From: JAIXWP01 sp964428835
Lineage (GTDB): Bacteria > Bacteroidota > Bacteroidia > Flavobacteriales_D > Sanyastnellaceae
Assembly (NCBI GenBank): GCA_964428835.1
Contig: CAYRZQ010000014.1
Location: forward strand, 1 to 64,000
Length of the DNA: 64,000 nt
Direction of reading: 5' to 3'
A program made the translations under genes and the position numbers. The number at the start of each line of letters is the position of its first letter. The first letter of the stretch is position 1. Below are positions 1 to 13,300 of this stretch, one piece after another. The notes below the pieces were generated by a model. That model did not search any database and was not told the origin of the DNA. It saw nothing but the letters and a program-made list of their open reading frames with translations.

Positions 1-1340
1 CTGCCACCACGTTCACCGCTGCTGGAGCAGCAGGACAAGTGATGGTTGGATTGATGTTGTCGTTGACAGTAACATCGAAGTTACATGTTGCAGAGTTTCC
101 TGCTGCATCACGCACAGTGTAGGTTACAGTGGTTACACCCGCATTGAATGTGAATGTACCAAGGTTGTTGATACCTGTAGTAGGTGAGCTTCCAGTGGTA
201 GCACCAGTGAGTGCCCAAGTCAATACAGTCACACCACAGTTGTCACCTGTTGTTGGGTTCGGCGTCACTACCGAAGCTGTACAAGTACCAGCACCCACGT
301 TTGCCGTGATGTTCGAAGGACAAGTGATGGTTGGAAGAATGTTGTCAGTAACAGTAATAGTGAACGTACAAGTATTAACGAGTCCGTTTACATCAACAAT
401 AATATATGTAATGTTTGAAACACCTGCGTTGAAATTACGAGTACCAATATTATTGATCCCTGTTGTTGGAGATGCAGCTATGGTGGCACCAGAGGATATC
501 CAAGTAAGTTGTGCAATTCCGCAATTATCGCTCGTCGTTGGATTTGGAACTGCTATAGAGGCTACGCACGTTCCTGCACCGACGTTGGCTGTAATGTTAG
601 ACGGACAACTTATTGTAGGGATGATGTTATCCGTGATAGTAACAGTGTAGTTACAAGTTGCAGTGTTACCAGAGGCGTCACGCACAGTGTATGTTACAGT
701 AGTTACACCCACGTTGAATGTAAATGTTCCAAGGTTATTGATACCTGTCGCAGCAGATGTGCCAGTGGTGGCACCAGTGAGTGCCCATGTCAATACTGTC
801 ACTCCGCAGTTGTCACCTGTTGTTGGGTTCGGTGTCACCACAGATCGGTTACAAGCGCCCGCAGTCACGTTTGCCGTGATGTTCGAAGGACAAGTGATGG
901 TAGGAAGAATGTTATCAGAAACAGTAACGGTGTAGTTACAAGTTGCAGTATTACCAGCAGCATCACGTACAGTGTAAGTCACAGTAGTAACACCCACGTT
1001 GAATACGAATGTACCAAGGTTATTGATACCAGTTGCGGCAGATGTACCAGTGGTGGCACCAGTGAGCGCCCATGTCAATATTGTCACACCGCAGTTATCG
1101 CCTGTTGTTGGGTTCGGCGTTACTACCGATGCGGTACAAGTACCAGCACCCACGTTTGCAGTGATGTTCGAAGGACAAGTGATGGTTGGTAATGTCGCAT
1201 CATTAACTGTTACCGTTTGAGTACAAGTTGAAGAATTACCGGATGCATCAAATACTGTCCAAGTAATATTTGTAGTACCTATAGGATATGTTCCGTTTGC
1301 GCTGCATGTATTGTTGACGCTGTTCACTACTGTAAGTTCA
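1..1340 (-). repeat. HYR domain array, about five modules with 95-residue period
   Basis: Each module has the pattern PTITCPSNITANV, then TPNPTTGDNCGV, LTWALTGAT, TGINNLGT and VTTVTYTVRDAAGN. The conserved Trp codon begins at 1072, 787, 502 and 217, so the period is exactly 285 bp (95 residues). The DNA of the 787 and 1072 modules is also very similar, which points to recent duplication or gene conversion. The 502 module is the most divergent (it has WISSGAT). HYR is an immunoglobulin-like adhesion fold. Confidence 0.9.
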
Positions 1341-4300
1341 GATGAACTACTTATTGGAGCGCCTGGGCTATAATTGGATGTAGTGCCGGTTAATGCGAGG
1401 TTATTGAGAGTACCATTTCGATTATTACACGAATGGTCAATGACATTAGTTAGGCCAGTATTGGTTGAAAGAGGTCTTCCTTGATTAAATCTATAATAAA
1501 TGAAAAGATTTGGATCATCAGCAATTTCAGTGTTCATATTGGAAGAAATCTGAGCTGCTGTTCTTGCAACATTCCAAATTCTAAATTCATCAATTGTTCC
1601 ATTAAAGAAATTATCAGCTGTGAATTGTGATCTACCTATCCAGTTATTGGTTGTAGCGCCTACAGTTGCAGGGGTATAAGTAAAGCTATTGTTTGTTGCT
1701 ACTAGAACACCATTAACGTAAAGTCGTGCAACCCCTCCTCCAACAGTGGCCGCTAAGTGTGTCCACTGGTTAATTGGAATTGGATTTGGCGCAGTTACGG
1801 TCTGTTCAGGCTGTCCGGATGGGGCGATTCCAAACCTTGGTATCATTGATCCAGTAAAGCTGTTACTTACCGTAAAGAATAAATATCCGGTTGTAGTACT
1901 ATTTCCGAAGTCAAAAATTCTAGACCAGTTTTGGGAAGCGGCAGGGTTTACCCAGCATTCTACTGTAATTGCTGTCAACGTAGAAACGTTAGCATTAACA
2001 TTAATAAAGTCGTTAGTGCCATCTAGGCGGATACCACTTTGAGCGGCTTGTGCCGAACAGTTGTCAGTAACGGTTGGGCTTGGAACTACAACATTTGTTG
2101 CCAGGCAAGAATTGTTATCAGTGTTAACGGTCACGTTAGCCCCACATGTAATGACAGGGTTAGCAGAATCAATAACTGTAACAGTGTAGTTGCATGTTGC
2201 TGTGTTGCCAGCAGCATCACGAACAGTATACGTCACAGTAGTAACACCCGCGTTGAATGTAAATGTTCCAAGATTGTTGATTCCTGTGGCAGCAGATGCA
2301 CCTGTAGTTGCACCCGTCAATGCCCATGTCAAGGTAGTCACACCACAGTTGTCACCAGTTGTTGGGTTTGGTGTTACAACCGAAGCAGTACAGGTTCCTG
2401 TACCCACGTTAGCAGTAATGTTCGCAGGACAAGTAACAGTTGGAATAACAGTGTCTGTTATTGTAACTGTAAAGGAGCAGTTAACGCTATTTCCCGCAGC
2501 ATCTTGTGCTGTATAGGTTACAGTGGTTGTACCCACATTAAATGTGAATGTTCCGAGATTATTGATTCCGGTAGTCGGCGAAGTTGCAACTGTCGCACCT
2601 GTAAGTGCCCAGGTTAATCTAGATACGCCGCAATTATCGCTTGTGGTTGGATTAGGAGTGACAACCGATGCTGAGCAAGCACCTGCACTTGCATTCGCTG
2701 TAATATTCGCAGGACAAGCAATAGTTGGGGGGGTTGTTTCGGTAACATTAACAGTAGCCGTGCATGTCGCTACATTACCACTTAAATCTGTCACTGTAAC
2801 TGTTACAGTGTTTGGTCCAATATCAGAACAATCAAATACACTTGGTGAAACACTGATGGATGCTACACCACAGTTGTCACCAGACGTCGCTACTACTTGA
2901 TCAGCGTCCAATGTTGCAAAAATGGAAGAAGCAGAAACGTAATTGTTTCGAGTAGCTCCATTGCTTCCTGCCGTCGAACCTCTTGGGCCAGAGGTATCGG
3001 TGCCAGGGTTTCCACCAGTAAGAACTGTGGTGATATTTGCTGGCAAGCTAGTACCTGAGTGCCACACCAAGCCACCACCACCGCCAGCTCCAGGACCATG
3101 TCCAAGTTGTGCATTACCTCCGTTACCTCCACTCACGTTGAGAGAGAGCGCGGCAGTTGCAGTGTTTGTAGAAATCAAAATACTTCCACCAGCTCCTCCG
3201 CCACCAGCTCCGTCATTATTTCCACTAATGGCATTATCTCCGCGAGCGATGATGCTAAATCCATTTGGTGTAATGCTATTCGCTTGAATAATAACAATTC
3301 CTCCGCCATCACCGCCTGGACTGGATGCGCCATCGTTCTGATGACCACCTCCGCCACCACCACCGAGGAATAGTTTGTTTGCATTATTAATTTGTGAAAG
3401 CAATGAGATACCTGCTACACCACCTCTAACAATTGATCCACAGCCAGACCATTCAAAACCACCATTCCCTCCAAGTCCAGCATTTGATCCACCACCACCA
3501 CCAGTGTTGGTGTCATTACCACCGCCGCCACCATTGACAATCTTACCTCTTCCTGAATTCTGAGGCACACCCGCAATAGATTGCGGAATTGCAATTCCCT
3601 CTCCTTTTTGCCCAGAGAATCCTGATGGACTTGGATAGACAAAACCTGATACTCCAGGGCAACCATCAAAGAAATTAGTTGAAACAGCTCCACCTCTAAA
3701 TCCATTACCTTGAGCAGTTATGTTAGCATTCATAGTAAGCGTTCCTGCTGCGTCAAAAGCAAGAATTCCACCAGTGGTGCCATTCCAATCAAGGGCATTC
3801 AATGTTGCAGTTACTGTAGCATTCGCATACTCAGGAATTCTAACTAACTGCACTACTCCAGCTATATCATAAGAGTTTACAAGATTATGCTGAAGTGTTA
3901 TGACATTACCTGCTACACTTACGACGCGCGAAAATTCATAATTACCAGCATTTCCGATATTGATGAGATCACCGTGAACTGCATTATCCAAGGTGTTATA
4001 TGTAGCTCCTTTCATTTGAATGAGCAATACTTTATTACCAGCTGCAAAGGCTGCGCTGGCACCAGTTGTAGTACCAATGGTAACAGTATTGGTTCCCAAA
4101 GCTGTAACTGGAGCATATGTATTGATCACACCTGAGATACTTGCATTAGATGGAGTAGGAGGAGTGATTCCCAAATTCAAAGTAGCATTTTGACATGTCA
4201 CAGTTGGATTAACATTATCAGTTATCGTTACTGTATATGAACATGTCGATGAGTTCCCGGCAGCATCACGCACTGTGTATGTCACAAGGGTCACACCAGT

Positions 4301-7300
4301 ATTGAATGTAAACGTTCCAAGGTTATTAATTCCAGTAGCAGCCGATGCACCAGTAGTAGCTCCAGTCAGTGCCCACGTCAAAGCTGTCACACTGCAGTTG
4401 TCACTAGTAGTTGGATTTGGGGTCACAACCGATGCGTTACACGCACCAGAAGTAGTATTTGCTGTGATATCTGAAGGACAAGAAATTGTAGGTAAAATAG
4501 CATCAACAACAGTAATGTTCTGGGTACATGTAGCTGTATTTCCACTAGCATCAGTCACTGTCCAAACTACCGCAGTCGTACCAATAGGATATACTCCAGA
4601 GGCGTTATTTGTATTATTGAAATTATTAGTTATTGACGAAAGCGAGCAATTGTCACTGATGATTCCGGCAGACGTACATGATGTACAGTTGAATGATACA
4701 GTAGCTGCACCCCAGTTGGCGGTTGGTGTGGTTCCTGTGCGACAAACATTGAGATTACTACTTGTGGTGAGTGAATTATTCAACGTCACTGTTCCAGTTA
4801 CTACAAAACAAGATTGTCCTGCTGTGCTCGTTACTGAGTTGGTTGTGTTGTTGGTTAGATTTCCTACATTAAATGTAGCTCCCGGCCCCTGACAAATTAT
4901 AGTTCCTGAACTACCTCCTTGAATAGTCAATACTGGTGCGTTGAATGTACCATTATTGTTTATTTGAGAAAGGTTTGAAATATTCAAGACGCGACCAGTA
5001 GTGAAGGTTAAAGTTGCACCAACGGCGTTATGAATGAAATTGGCGCTTCCTCCTTGAAGAGTAATACTGCGATTAATCGTCAAACTTCCGTGGTTATTTA
5101 TAACGGCCCCACCATTTAATGTTATGGTACCACCACCATTCATAACTAATGTTGCTCCGGGTGAAATATTAATTGTTCCTCCAGAATAGTTGAATGTTGT
5201 GACGGTCAAGTTGCCGCAGACATTAAGCGTTCCACCAGTCATGGTCAACGCATTCAAGGTTCCGCTTGCAGAATACCAGAAAGTTTGACCTGCACTTATC
5301 GTAATTCCAGTAGTAGCCTGACCATTACCTCCACCACACGATTGTGGATTAGGAATCACGCATGTACTTTGTGTGAGAGCATTTACATATTGAGGCACTG
5401 TAACATTCGTATTGCAAGATGTCGCCGATGCGCTTACAGTGATATTGGGCAAACAAGTAATAGTTGGTGGAATTGTTTCGGAAACAGTCACGGTGTAGGA
5501 GCACGTGCTGGTATTACCAGCAGCATCTCTCACTGTATATGTAACTGTGGTCACACCAGAATTGAAAATGAATGTACCTAAGTTGTTAATACCAGTTGTT
5601 GCAGAAGCTCCTATCGTAGCTCCAGTTAGAGCCCAAGTCAAAGCAGTAACACCACAGTTGTCTCCAGTTGTTGGATTAGGCGTTGCAACACTTGCCGTGC
5701 AAGAACCCACTCCAGTGGTGGTTGAAATATTGGAAGGACATGTTACAGTTGGTGCAATATTGTCTGTTACTGTAATGGTATAGGCACAAGTGCGAATATT
5801 TCCAGCTGCATCTGTTGCAGTGAATGTTATAGTGGTAGTGCCTATGTTCAATACTCTTGTACCAGGATTATTTATTCCAGTAGTAGGAGATGTAGCAGCA
5901 GTCGCTCCGGTCAAGGCCCAAGTGAGAGTGACAACTCCGCAGTTGTCCGTTACCACGGCATTAGGAATGTTCACCGAAGCATTACATGTACCTGCATCAA
6001 CATTCACAGTTGAGTTTGCAGGACAAGTAAACACGGGTTGAAGGTTGTCGTTAATAGTAACAGTAAACGAACAGGTGGCTGTATTACCAGCTGCATCGGC
6101 AACCACATAAGTTACAGTTGTTACACCTGTGTTGAATGTTTGTGTTCCAAGGTTGTTGATTCCTGTAGTCGGTGAGCTTAATGTAGTAGCTCCAGTCATT
6201 GTCCATGTCAATCGTGTAACTGCGCAGTTATCTGCGGTTGTAGGATTAGGCACAACGACGGAAGCACTGCATGAGCTGGCTGAAGCAAATGCTGTGATAT
6301 TCGCTGGACAGGTAATGGTCGGATTCGTCTGATCCACAACGTTCACATTAAATGTACACGAACTTGTATTTCCAGCTGCGTCTGTAGTGCTAAACGTTAC
6401 AGGATTTACGCCAAGTGGGAAAGTACTTCCAGATGCCAAGCCAGATGTGCGAGTTACTGGCAATCCGCACGGTACTTCTATCACATATCTAAAGCCACTT
6501 GCAGGGTTAATATCATTCCAAAGACCATTTACCAGTACTTGTGTTGCGTCTTCAACATTTCCGCTATTATCAGGTTGTCCACCTGACCAGTTGGTATATG
6601 AAACAGGCTGGCCTGTGGTCCAAACAAAAGTTCCTTCTGTTGCAATATCATTAAAGCCAATATAATATGTTATACCAGGCGCAATGGCATCTACCCAAGC
6701 TCTTACTTGTGTATTTTCACTTGCGCTTTCAATACTTGCGAGATTACCGTTCAATGCCTGGGCCGCAGCGCTCGCAGCACTGAACGTGGCGGTAGCATCA
6801 GAAAGATAATATGCAACTCCATTTACGAGGCCAAGGCTGGTGAAGCCAGGTTGTGCAGGCGCTGCTGTACAACTCGAACAATTATCAAAAGCAATTGGCA
6901 AAGAATAAGAAGCCGTAGCCTCACAACCTCCCGTTCCACTATATATAATTCTGAAATTATCAATTGCATACGACTCGTCAGGTATGCTCTGATCAAGCGT
7001 TGAACCGAAACCTACTTTCAAAGTAGGATTGTTATCGTTAATATTTATAACTACTCTATTCAAACCATCATTCCAAGCACCGGAGAAGGCATTAGGACTT
7101 ACTAGTCCAACAAAAGTGCTGGTCCATGAGACAGGTCCCACCGATCCACTTGCATTTGCAATAGGTGTGAAAGCCGCGACCTGAACATCGTTAATGAATA
7201 TTCTCATTTGCTCACCATCCCATGAGTCGATACGATAGAGATCAAACTCAACTGTTTTAGGGGCTGTGCCAGGCAACGTAAAGGTCTTGCTAACTTGTTG

Positions 7301-10300
7301 TGTGCCTCCGCTACCGCCGAATCTTCCGAGCACGCGTGTGGTCGCAGGGTCTGTCTCCGTAGTTGCTGGCGTCCAACCAAAGGCACCACTCTCAAAATTT
7401 TCAAATACAGATGATCCTGCAGGTATTGTAATATCTGGAGGACAAAGAATAGTTGGGTTAATATTGTCCACTACGGTCACAGTAAATGAGGTTGGTGGCG
7501 ATACATTGCCAACAACATCAGTTGCGTTATATGTAACAGTGGTAGTTCCTATTGGGAACACACTTCCAGATGCTAATCCACTTACGAGTTGTGGTGTCAC
7601 ACACTCCAATTCTATAACATATGGATATGATGCACTATTTGTTGGAGTCAATCCCTGGTCGTCCCAGTTCACACCAGACCAGTTTAACAACGCGAAGTTC
7701 TGACCGCCTGCGTTGTTGGGTTCACCTGGCGCCCATGATGTAAACACTACTGGCTCTCCAGTTACCCATATCCAGTTACCTTCTGATGCAAAATCGGTTA
7801 AGCCCATCCAAGCAAGACCTTGGCCTGCTAAGAAAGCATTCTCAGCAGCACTTCCAATAGTTACAAGGTGAGCACCTACGGCTTGCGCCGCTGTATTGGC
7901 TGCGCCCCATGATGCATTTGTAGTAGATCGGTAATAATAATTTTGTCCAAAAGTTCCAATAAAATTGAAACCAGGAAGAGTTGGTGGTGGAGTTGTACAT
8001 CCTGAATAACAATTATCGGTAGCCGATACAGTATAAGTTACTGGTGCACCGCACATCCCCGCCCCTGTATTTACTGTAATATTAGAAGGAACGGTCACCA
8101 CTGGAGGAGCATTATCTACCACCGTTACAGTCATTGAACACGAAGATGAACCACCGTTTGAACTCGTGGCTGTGAAGGTTACTACTGTCACACCAACAGG
8201 ATAGACCCCTGATGCGTTCGCGCCACCACCATTAAAACTATTCGTGATGGTGATGGTAGCTCCGCCATCACTTGCTGTGCAGAGAGGAAGGGTGACATTT
8301 GCATTGCAAGCATTGGGTAATGAAGAAACCGTAACATTTGTAGGACAGTTAACAACTACGTTGTTTGGACAAGCAAGTCCCATAGTTACTAATCCCCAGG
8401 TGTTTACTGATAGACTTGTTGTGGATCCTGCGGCGAGTGAACCTGTGTTGGAAGTACCACCCTCGTTTCTCCAGTTGCCACCAATACGTTGACCTACTCT
8501 CGCTTGGGCAAGATCGGTAACCCCACAGTCCCTGTAAGAGTTCCAATTAACGGTAATCGTGCCCGTCGCAGTAGATACTGGCGCAACATCCCAATGTTCT
8601 AATGTATTATATCCAGTTAAATTAGGCGGAGATGCGACACCACCAAAATATACTCCTGCGCCTGCGTCAGTAGGACGGTATCTCACGTTCATACCTCCGG
8701 CATTTGCTGTTAGGTTGAGTGCAATAGAATTGAGTGCTGTTCCATCACCTACAGGATATGTGAAGGCTCCTGTTCCTAATCTCCTTACCAAACCATTAAC
8801 ATGGCTTTGATTGTTTGCTCCAGTATGAGTTGCTGCAGCATTGAATTGTAAATAATTGGTTCCAGAAGTAGTGATGTTTCCAGTTACAAAATTGGTAAAT
8901 ACACCACAGATAACAGGAACATTTAAGTTTAAACTACCTGTTCCACCAGATACCATTCTCAGACGATTCACTACAGGAATAAATGCTGCGTCACCATTGA
9001 AATTTTGAACGCCATTTCCATCTATAAGCACAACACCATTATTGTCAGCACCGAATACAATGGCTGTTGTGGTACTATCAGTAGAAATATTACCACTAAA
9101 TCTACTTACCGCATCAAACGCGGGACGCAACAATCCCGTGCCGCGCTGTACGAAGCGCGCTAGAGCATTGTAGTCATCACCAGTAGTACTCGACAAAATG
9201 AAGTTTGCATTTGAGGTATTGATGAAACTGGAATTGCCATTGAATATATTTCCACCACCAGAGGCATTATCAGTAGCACCAGTTTTTACAAAGCGACAAA
9301 TTCCATTAAAGGTGCTATTATCTAAAATGATTTGTGGAGAATTCACAGTGAGGTTTCCAGTAAATAAACTATTCGCTTGAATCTCTACTCGGGCTGTTCC
9401 TGTCAAATTCAATATCTGTCCAGTACCACCAAGTTGATTGAATCTTCTAATAATCAGACGGCCACTGCTGAAACCAGCGCCACCAACTGTAATAGTTCTT
9501 CCTGCTGCCAAATTAGTAATACCGCCATTCATAGCAAACCCTACGTAAGATGCTGCTGGACTCGAGTTATTCACCTGAATATTCGCATTGAAGTTCATGG
9601 TGTTCGTATTTCCAAAATATACTTGTGGGTCTGAGCCAGTACATGTTTGGTTCACCGTTACAAGTCCATTGAAATTTGCAACATTCGATAGGCCCGCACC
9701 ATTGAATAATACACCATTGTTCACTCCACTTCCTGCGTTATTAATGGTAAGTGTATTATTAAATGTAACGATACCTGTTGTACTAGCCTGATTAAAGCGC
9801 ACACCAGCGTTAGGGTTACCTGCGAATACTGGCGAAGTATTGTTTACAATTACAGGCCCGTTGAAAATGGTGGTCTGTGCATTATGATTATGTGCTAAAT
9901 ACAATACATCATCTCCACTATTATTGAAGGTAACTTGTGATTGCCAGATATCTCTCGCACCGTTACCCATCAAGAAATGTCCATTACCCACATTGCTCAT
10001 CTCACAGATACCAATGAATGTGTTTCCACCTGGGCTTGATATGTCAGCGGCTCCGTTTTGTGTAAAGCTGGAAGTGCCATTGAAAGTGGTCGTTTGCAAC
10101 CAAATTGCAGGACTCACTACCGTAACGTTTCCGCCTATGTTAGATGCTGGTCCAAATTGAACTTGAGCGTCTACTCCAGTGAGCGTGAGGTTCACTGGAA
10201 CAGTCCCCAATTGTGTGAATCGTCTTATATATAAAAATCCATCATTGAATCCGCCAGGGCCGATGCTGATTGTATTGCCAGCTGCCATAGTACACCCGCC

Positions 10301-13300
10301 GGCATTCATTGCAAATCCAATGTATGAATTGTTAGGTGCAGAATTCGAAACTTGAACGTTTGAGTTGAATTGTACGTTTGCAAAATTTCCGAAATAGGTG
10401 ATCTGACCGGTTCCTGTTCCATTTTGTACAGCCGTTACAGCTGCGTTGAAAATTATCGTATTTGCGGCCCCACCATTACTAAATAAAATATAGTTGCTGA
10501 TTCCATCGCCACCATTATTGGTAAATACTGGGCCATTAAAAGTCACGTTACTCGTACCCTCCGCAAATCTCACTCCAGCTCCTGGATTACCAGGGAAAAC
10601 ACCAGCGGTATTATTCGCAGTCATCGTTCCTGCAAACGTTGATGTTTGTCCTGGGTGGTTATGCGCTAAATAAATAACATTCGGACCACTATTATTAAAT
10701 GTTGCCGTTCCTTGCCATACATCACGCGTTCCATTACCCATCAGTAGTCGTCCGCTTCCTGAATTGTTCAAAATACAATTCCCAACGAAAGTGTTTCCAC
10801 CAGGGCTGTCATTATCTGAGGCTCCATTCTTAGTGCATGTCGTTGTTCCATTGAATGTGCTAGATGCAAAAAATAATCCTGGGCTCACGGAAGTTACGTT
10901 ACCCCCAAAGGTGGACGCTGGACCATACTGAATGTAATTTCCAGTACCCGACATTGTCAGGTTAATAGGAACTGTTCCCAACTGGGTGATTCTGGAAAGA
11001 ATTACATAACCAGCGTTCATACCACCTGGCCCTGTGAAAACCGTACGTCCAGCAGCAATCCTTGCGCTTGCTGATACTGATCCACCACATGAATGAAAAC
11101 CAATCGCACTTCCATTGGTACTGATATATACGTTTCCATTGAATTCATTATTTGCCGTATTCCATCCAGGGAGTATTCGCTCACTTCCATTGACGTTGAA
11201 ATAAACATCGGCATTCCAAATGTCTCGAGCATTCCAACCCAAAGCGAAATAACCTGAGCCATTATTGGTCAATGTACATACACCATTAAAGATGTTATTA
11301 CCAAAACCATTATCTTGAGTTGCCCCCGTCTTGGTGAAGTTTGTTACGCCAGAGTATGTCGCACCATTCAAAAGAATACCGGGACCAGTTGCTGTGACTG
11401 CCGCAGCAAACTGAGAGCTAGGTCCAAATTGGAGATAATTACCGGTGCTTGCCATTGTCAAATTCACCGGCACTGTTCCCAATTGAATGAATCCTTGTAA
11501 AATGGCGTACCCAGCATTCAGACCTCCTGTCCCAGCGGCTACTGTTCTTCCACTTGCTAGAGTTATTCTTGCAGCTGCGTTACCGCCACAGAAGTGAATA
11601 CCAAGCGCCGAACCACTTGTATTTAAAAATAAATCACCATTGATTTGGTTACCTGCCGTTACCCAACCTAATATGATCCTCTCGGTTCCAGAGGCATTCA
11701 GCGTTAGGTTACCATTCCAAATGTCAGGACTACTCCAACCACTACCGAAGTATCCTGCTCCAGTGGCGTTGATAGTACAAGCTCCGTTAAATGTATTGCC
11801 ACCAAAGTTGGCATCATTCACGGCACCAGTCTTCGTGAAATTGGTTGTTCCATTGAAAGTGGATTGAGTCAAAACAATTCTAGGACTCACCACTGTCAAT
11901 GCTCCGTTAATTACAGCTGTGGGACCAAACTGAATATAGTTGCCAGTTGCGCTCATATTCAAATTGATCGGTACCGTTCCAAGTTGGGTAACTCTTGTAA
12001 AGATGATGTAGCCACCATTATTTCCAGCAGGTCCATCAAAAATGGTGCGCCCTGCAGCAATGGTCGCACTTGCCGTTGCCGTACCATTACAAAAGTTAAT
12101 ACCCGTTGTTCCAGCTCCAGTGCTTAAGTAAACGTTCCCATTAAATTCGTTGTTCGCAGTATTCCAACCTGGCAAGATGCGCTCATTACCATTGGAATTA
12201 AAGTAAACATCCGCATTCCAAATATCTCTTGTTGTCCAACCTAACCCAAAGTAACCTGTTCCATTGTTGGTAATTGTACAAACACCATTAAATGTGTTAT
12301 TACCTGCACCGTTGTCATTAACCGCACCAGTCTTAGTGAATGTTGAAGTACTAGCATACGTTGCACCATTTAGTCTGATACCCGGCGCTGTAATAGTGAC
12401 AGTTGCATTAAACTGTGAGCGCGGGCCCATTTGTATGAAACCAGCTGCGGGATCCATGGTAAGGTTTACAGGTACTGCACCTTGCTGAATGAATCCTTCA
12501 AACGCCAAAAATCCTGCGGTCAGCCCAAGGGAGCCTACGCTAATGTTACGACCACTTGCTAATGTGATATTTGCCGCCGCTGTTCCCCCACAAAAATGAA
12601 TTCCCCCGCCAACACCAGTTGAATTTACAATCAAATTACCATTTAATTGGTTACCTGCCGTTTGCCATCCCATGATCAATCGCTCGGTAGAAGTATTCGT
12701 TAGCGTAAGATCTCCATTCCAAATATCAGGGTTTGTATATCCAGTTCCGAAAAATCCAGTTCCACTATTTGTCATAGAACAAGTGCTATTGAATGTCTGA
12801 CCACCCGTAGCATTATCATTTCCAGCTCCTGTCTTCGTGAAAGATGCACTTCCATTATAAGTACCTCCATTCAAGAATATACGAGGAGCAGTCACCGATA
12901 CAGCTCCATTCCATGTAAGCGTCGGACCTAAGTTGATTCTGGCAGTCCCAGTAGAAAGAAAAGCTAGCGTCTGAGCAGTTGTACCAAGTTGTGTGAAATT
13001 TCGAATAGAAAATGTACCCGTTTCAAAGCCAACAGAACCGATGCTTATAGTACGACCAGTTGCAAGAATCGCACTTGAGGTAGCAGCGCCAAATTGTATA
13101 TTACCAGTGTTTGTATTATTTAAAATAACGTCATTGTTAAACTGAGTGTTTGTTGCTCCATTTGCAGCGTATGCATATATAAAGCGCCCCGCTGTTGATG
13201 GTTGATTGTTCAAAGTTACCACTCCATTAAATACGTTGTTCGCCGCATTATGCGCGATGTACAGGTCTGAAGATCCAATATTATTAAAAGTAGAATTAGC

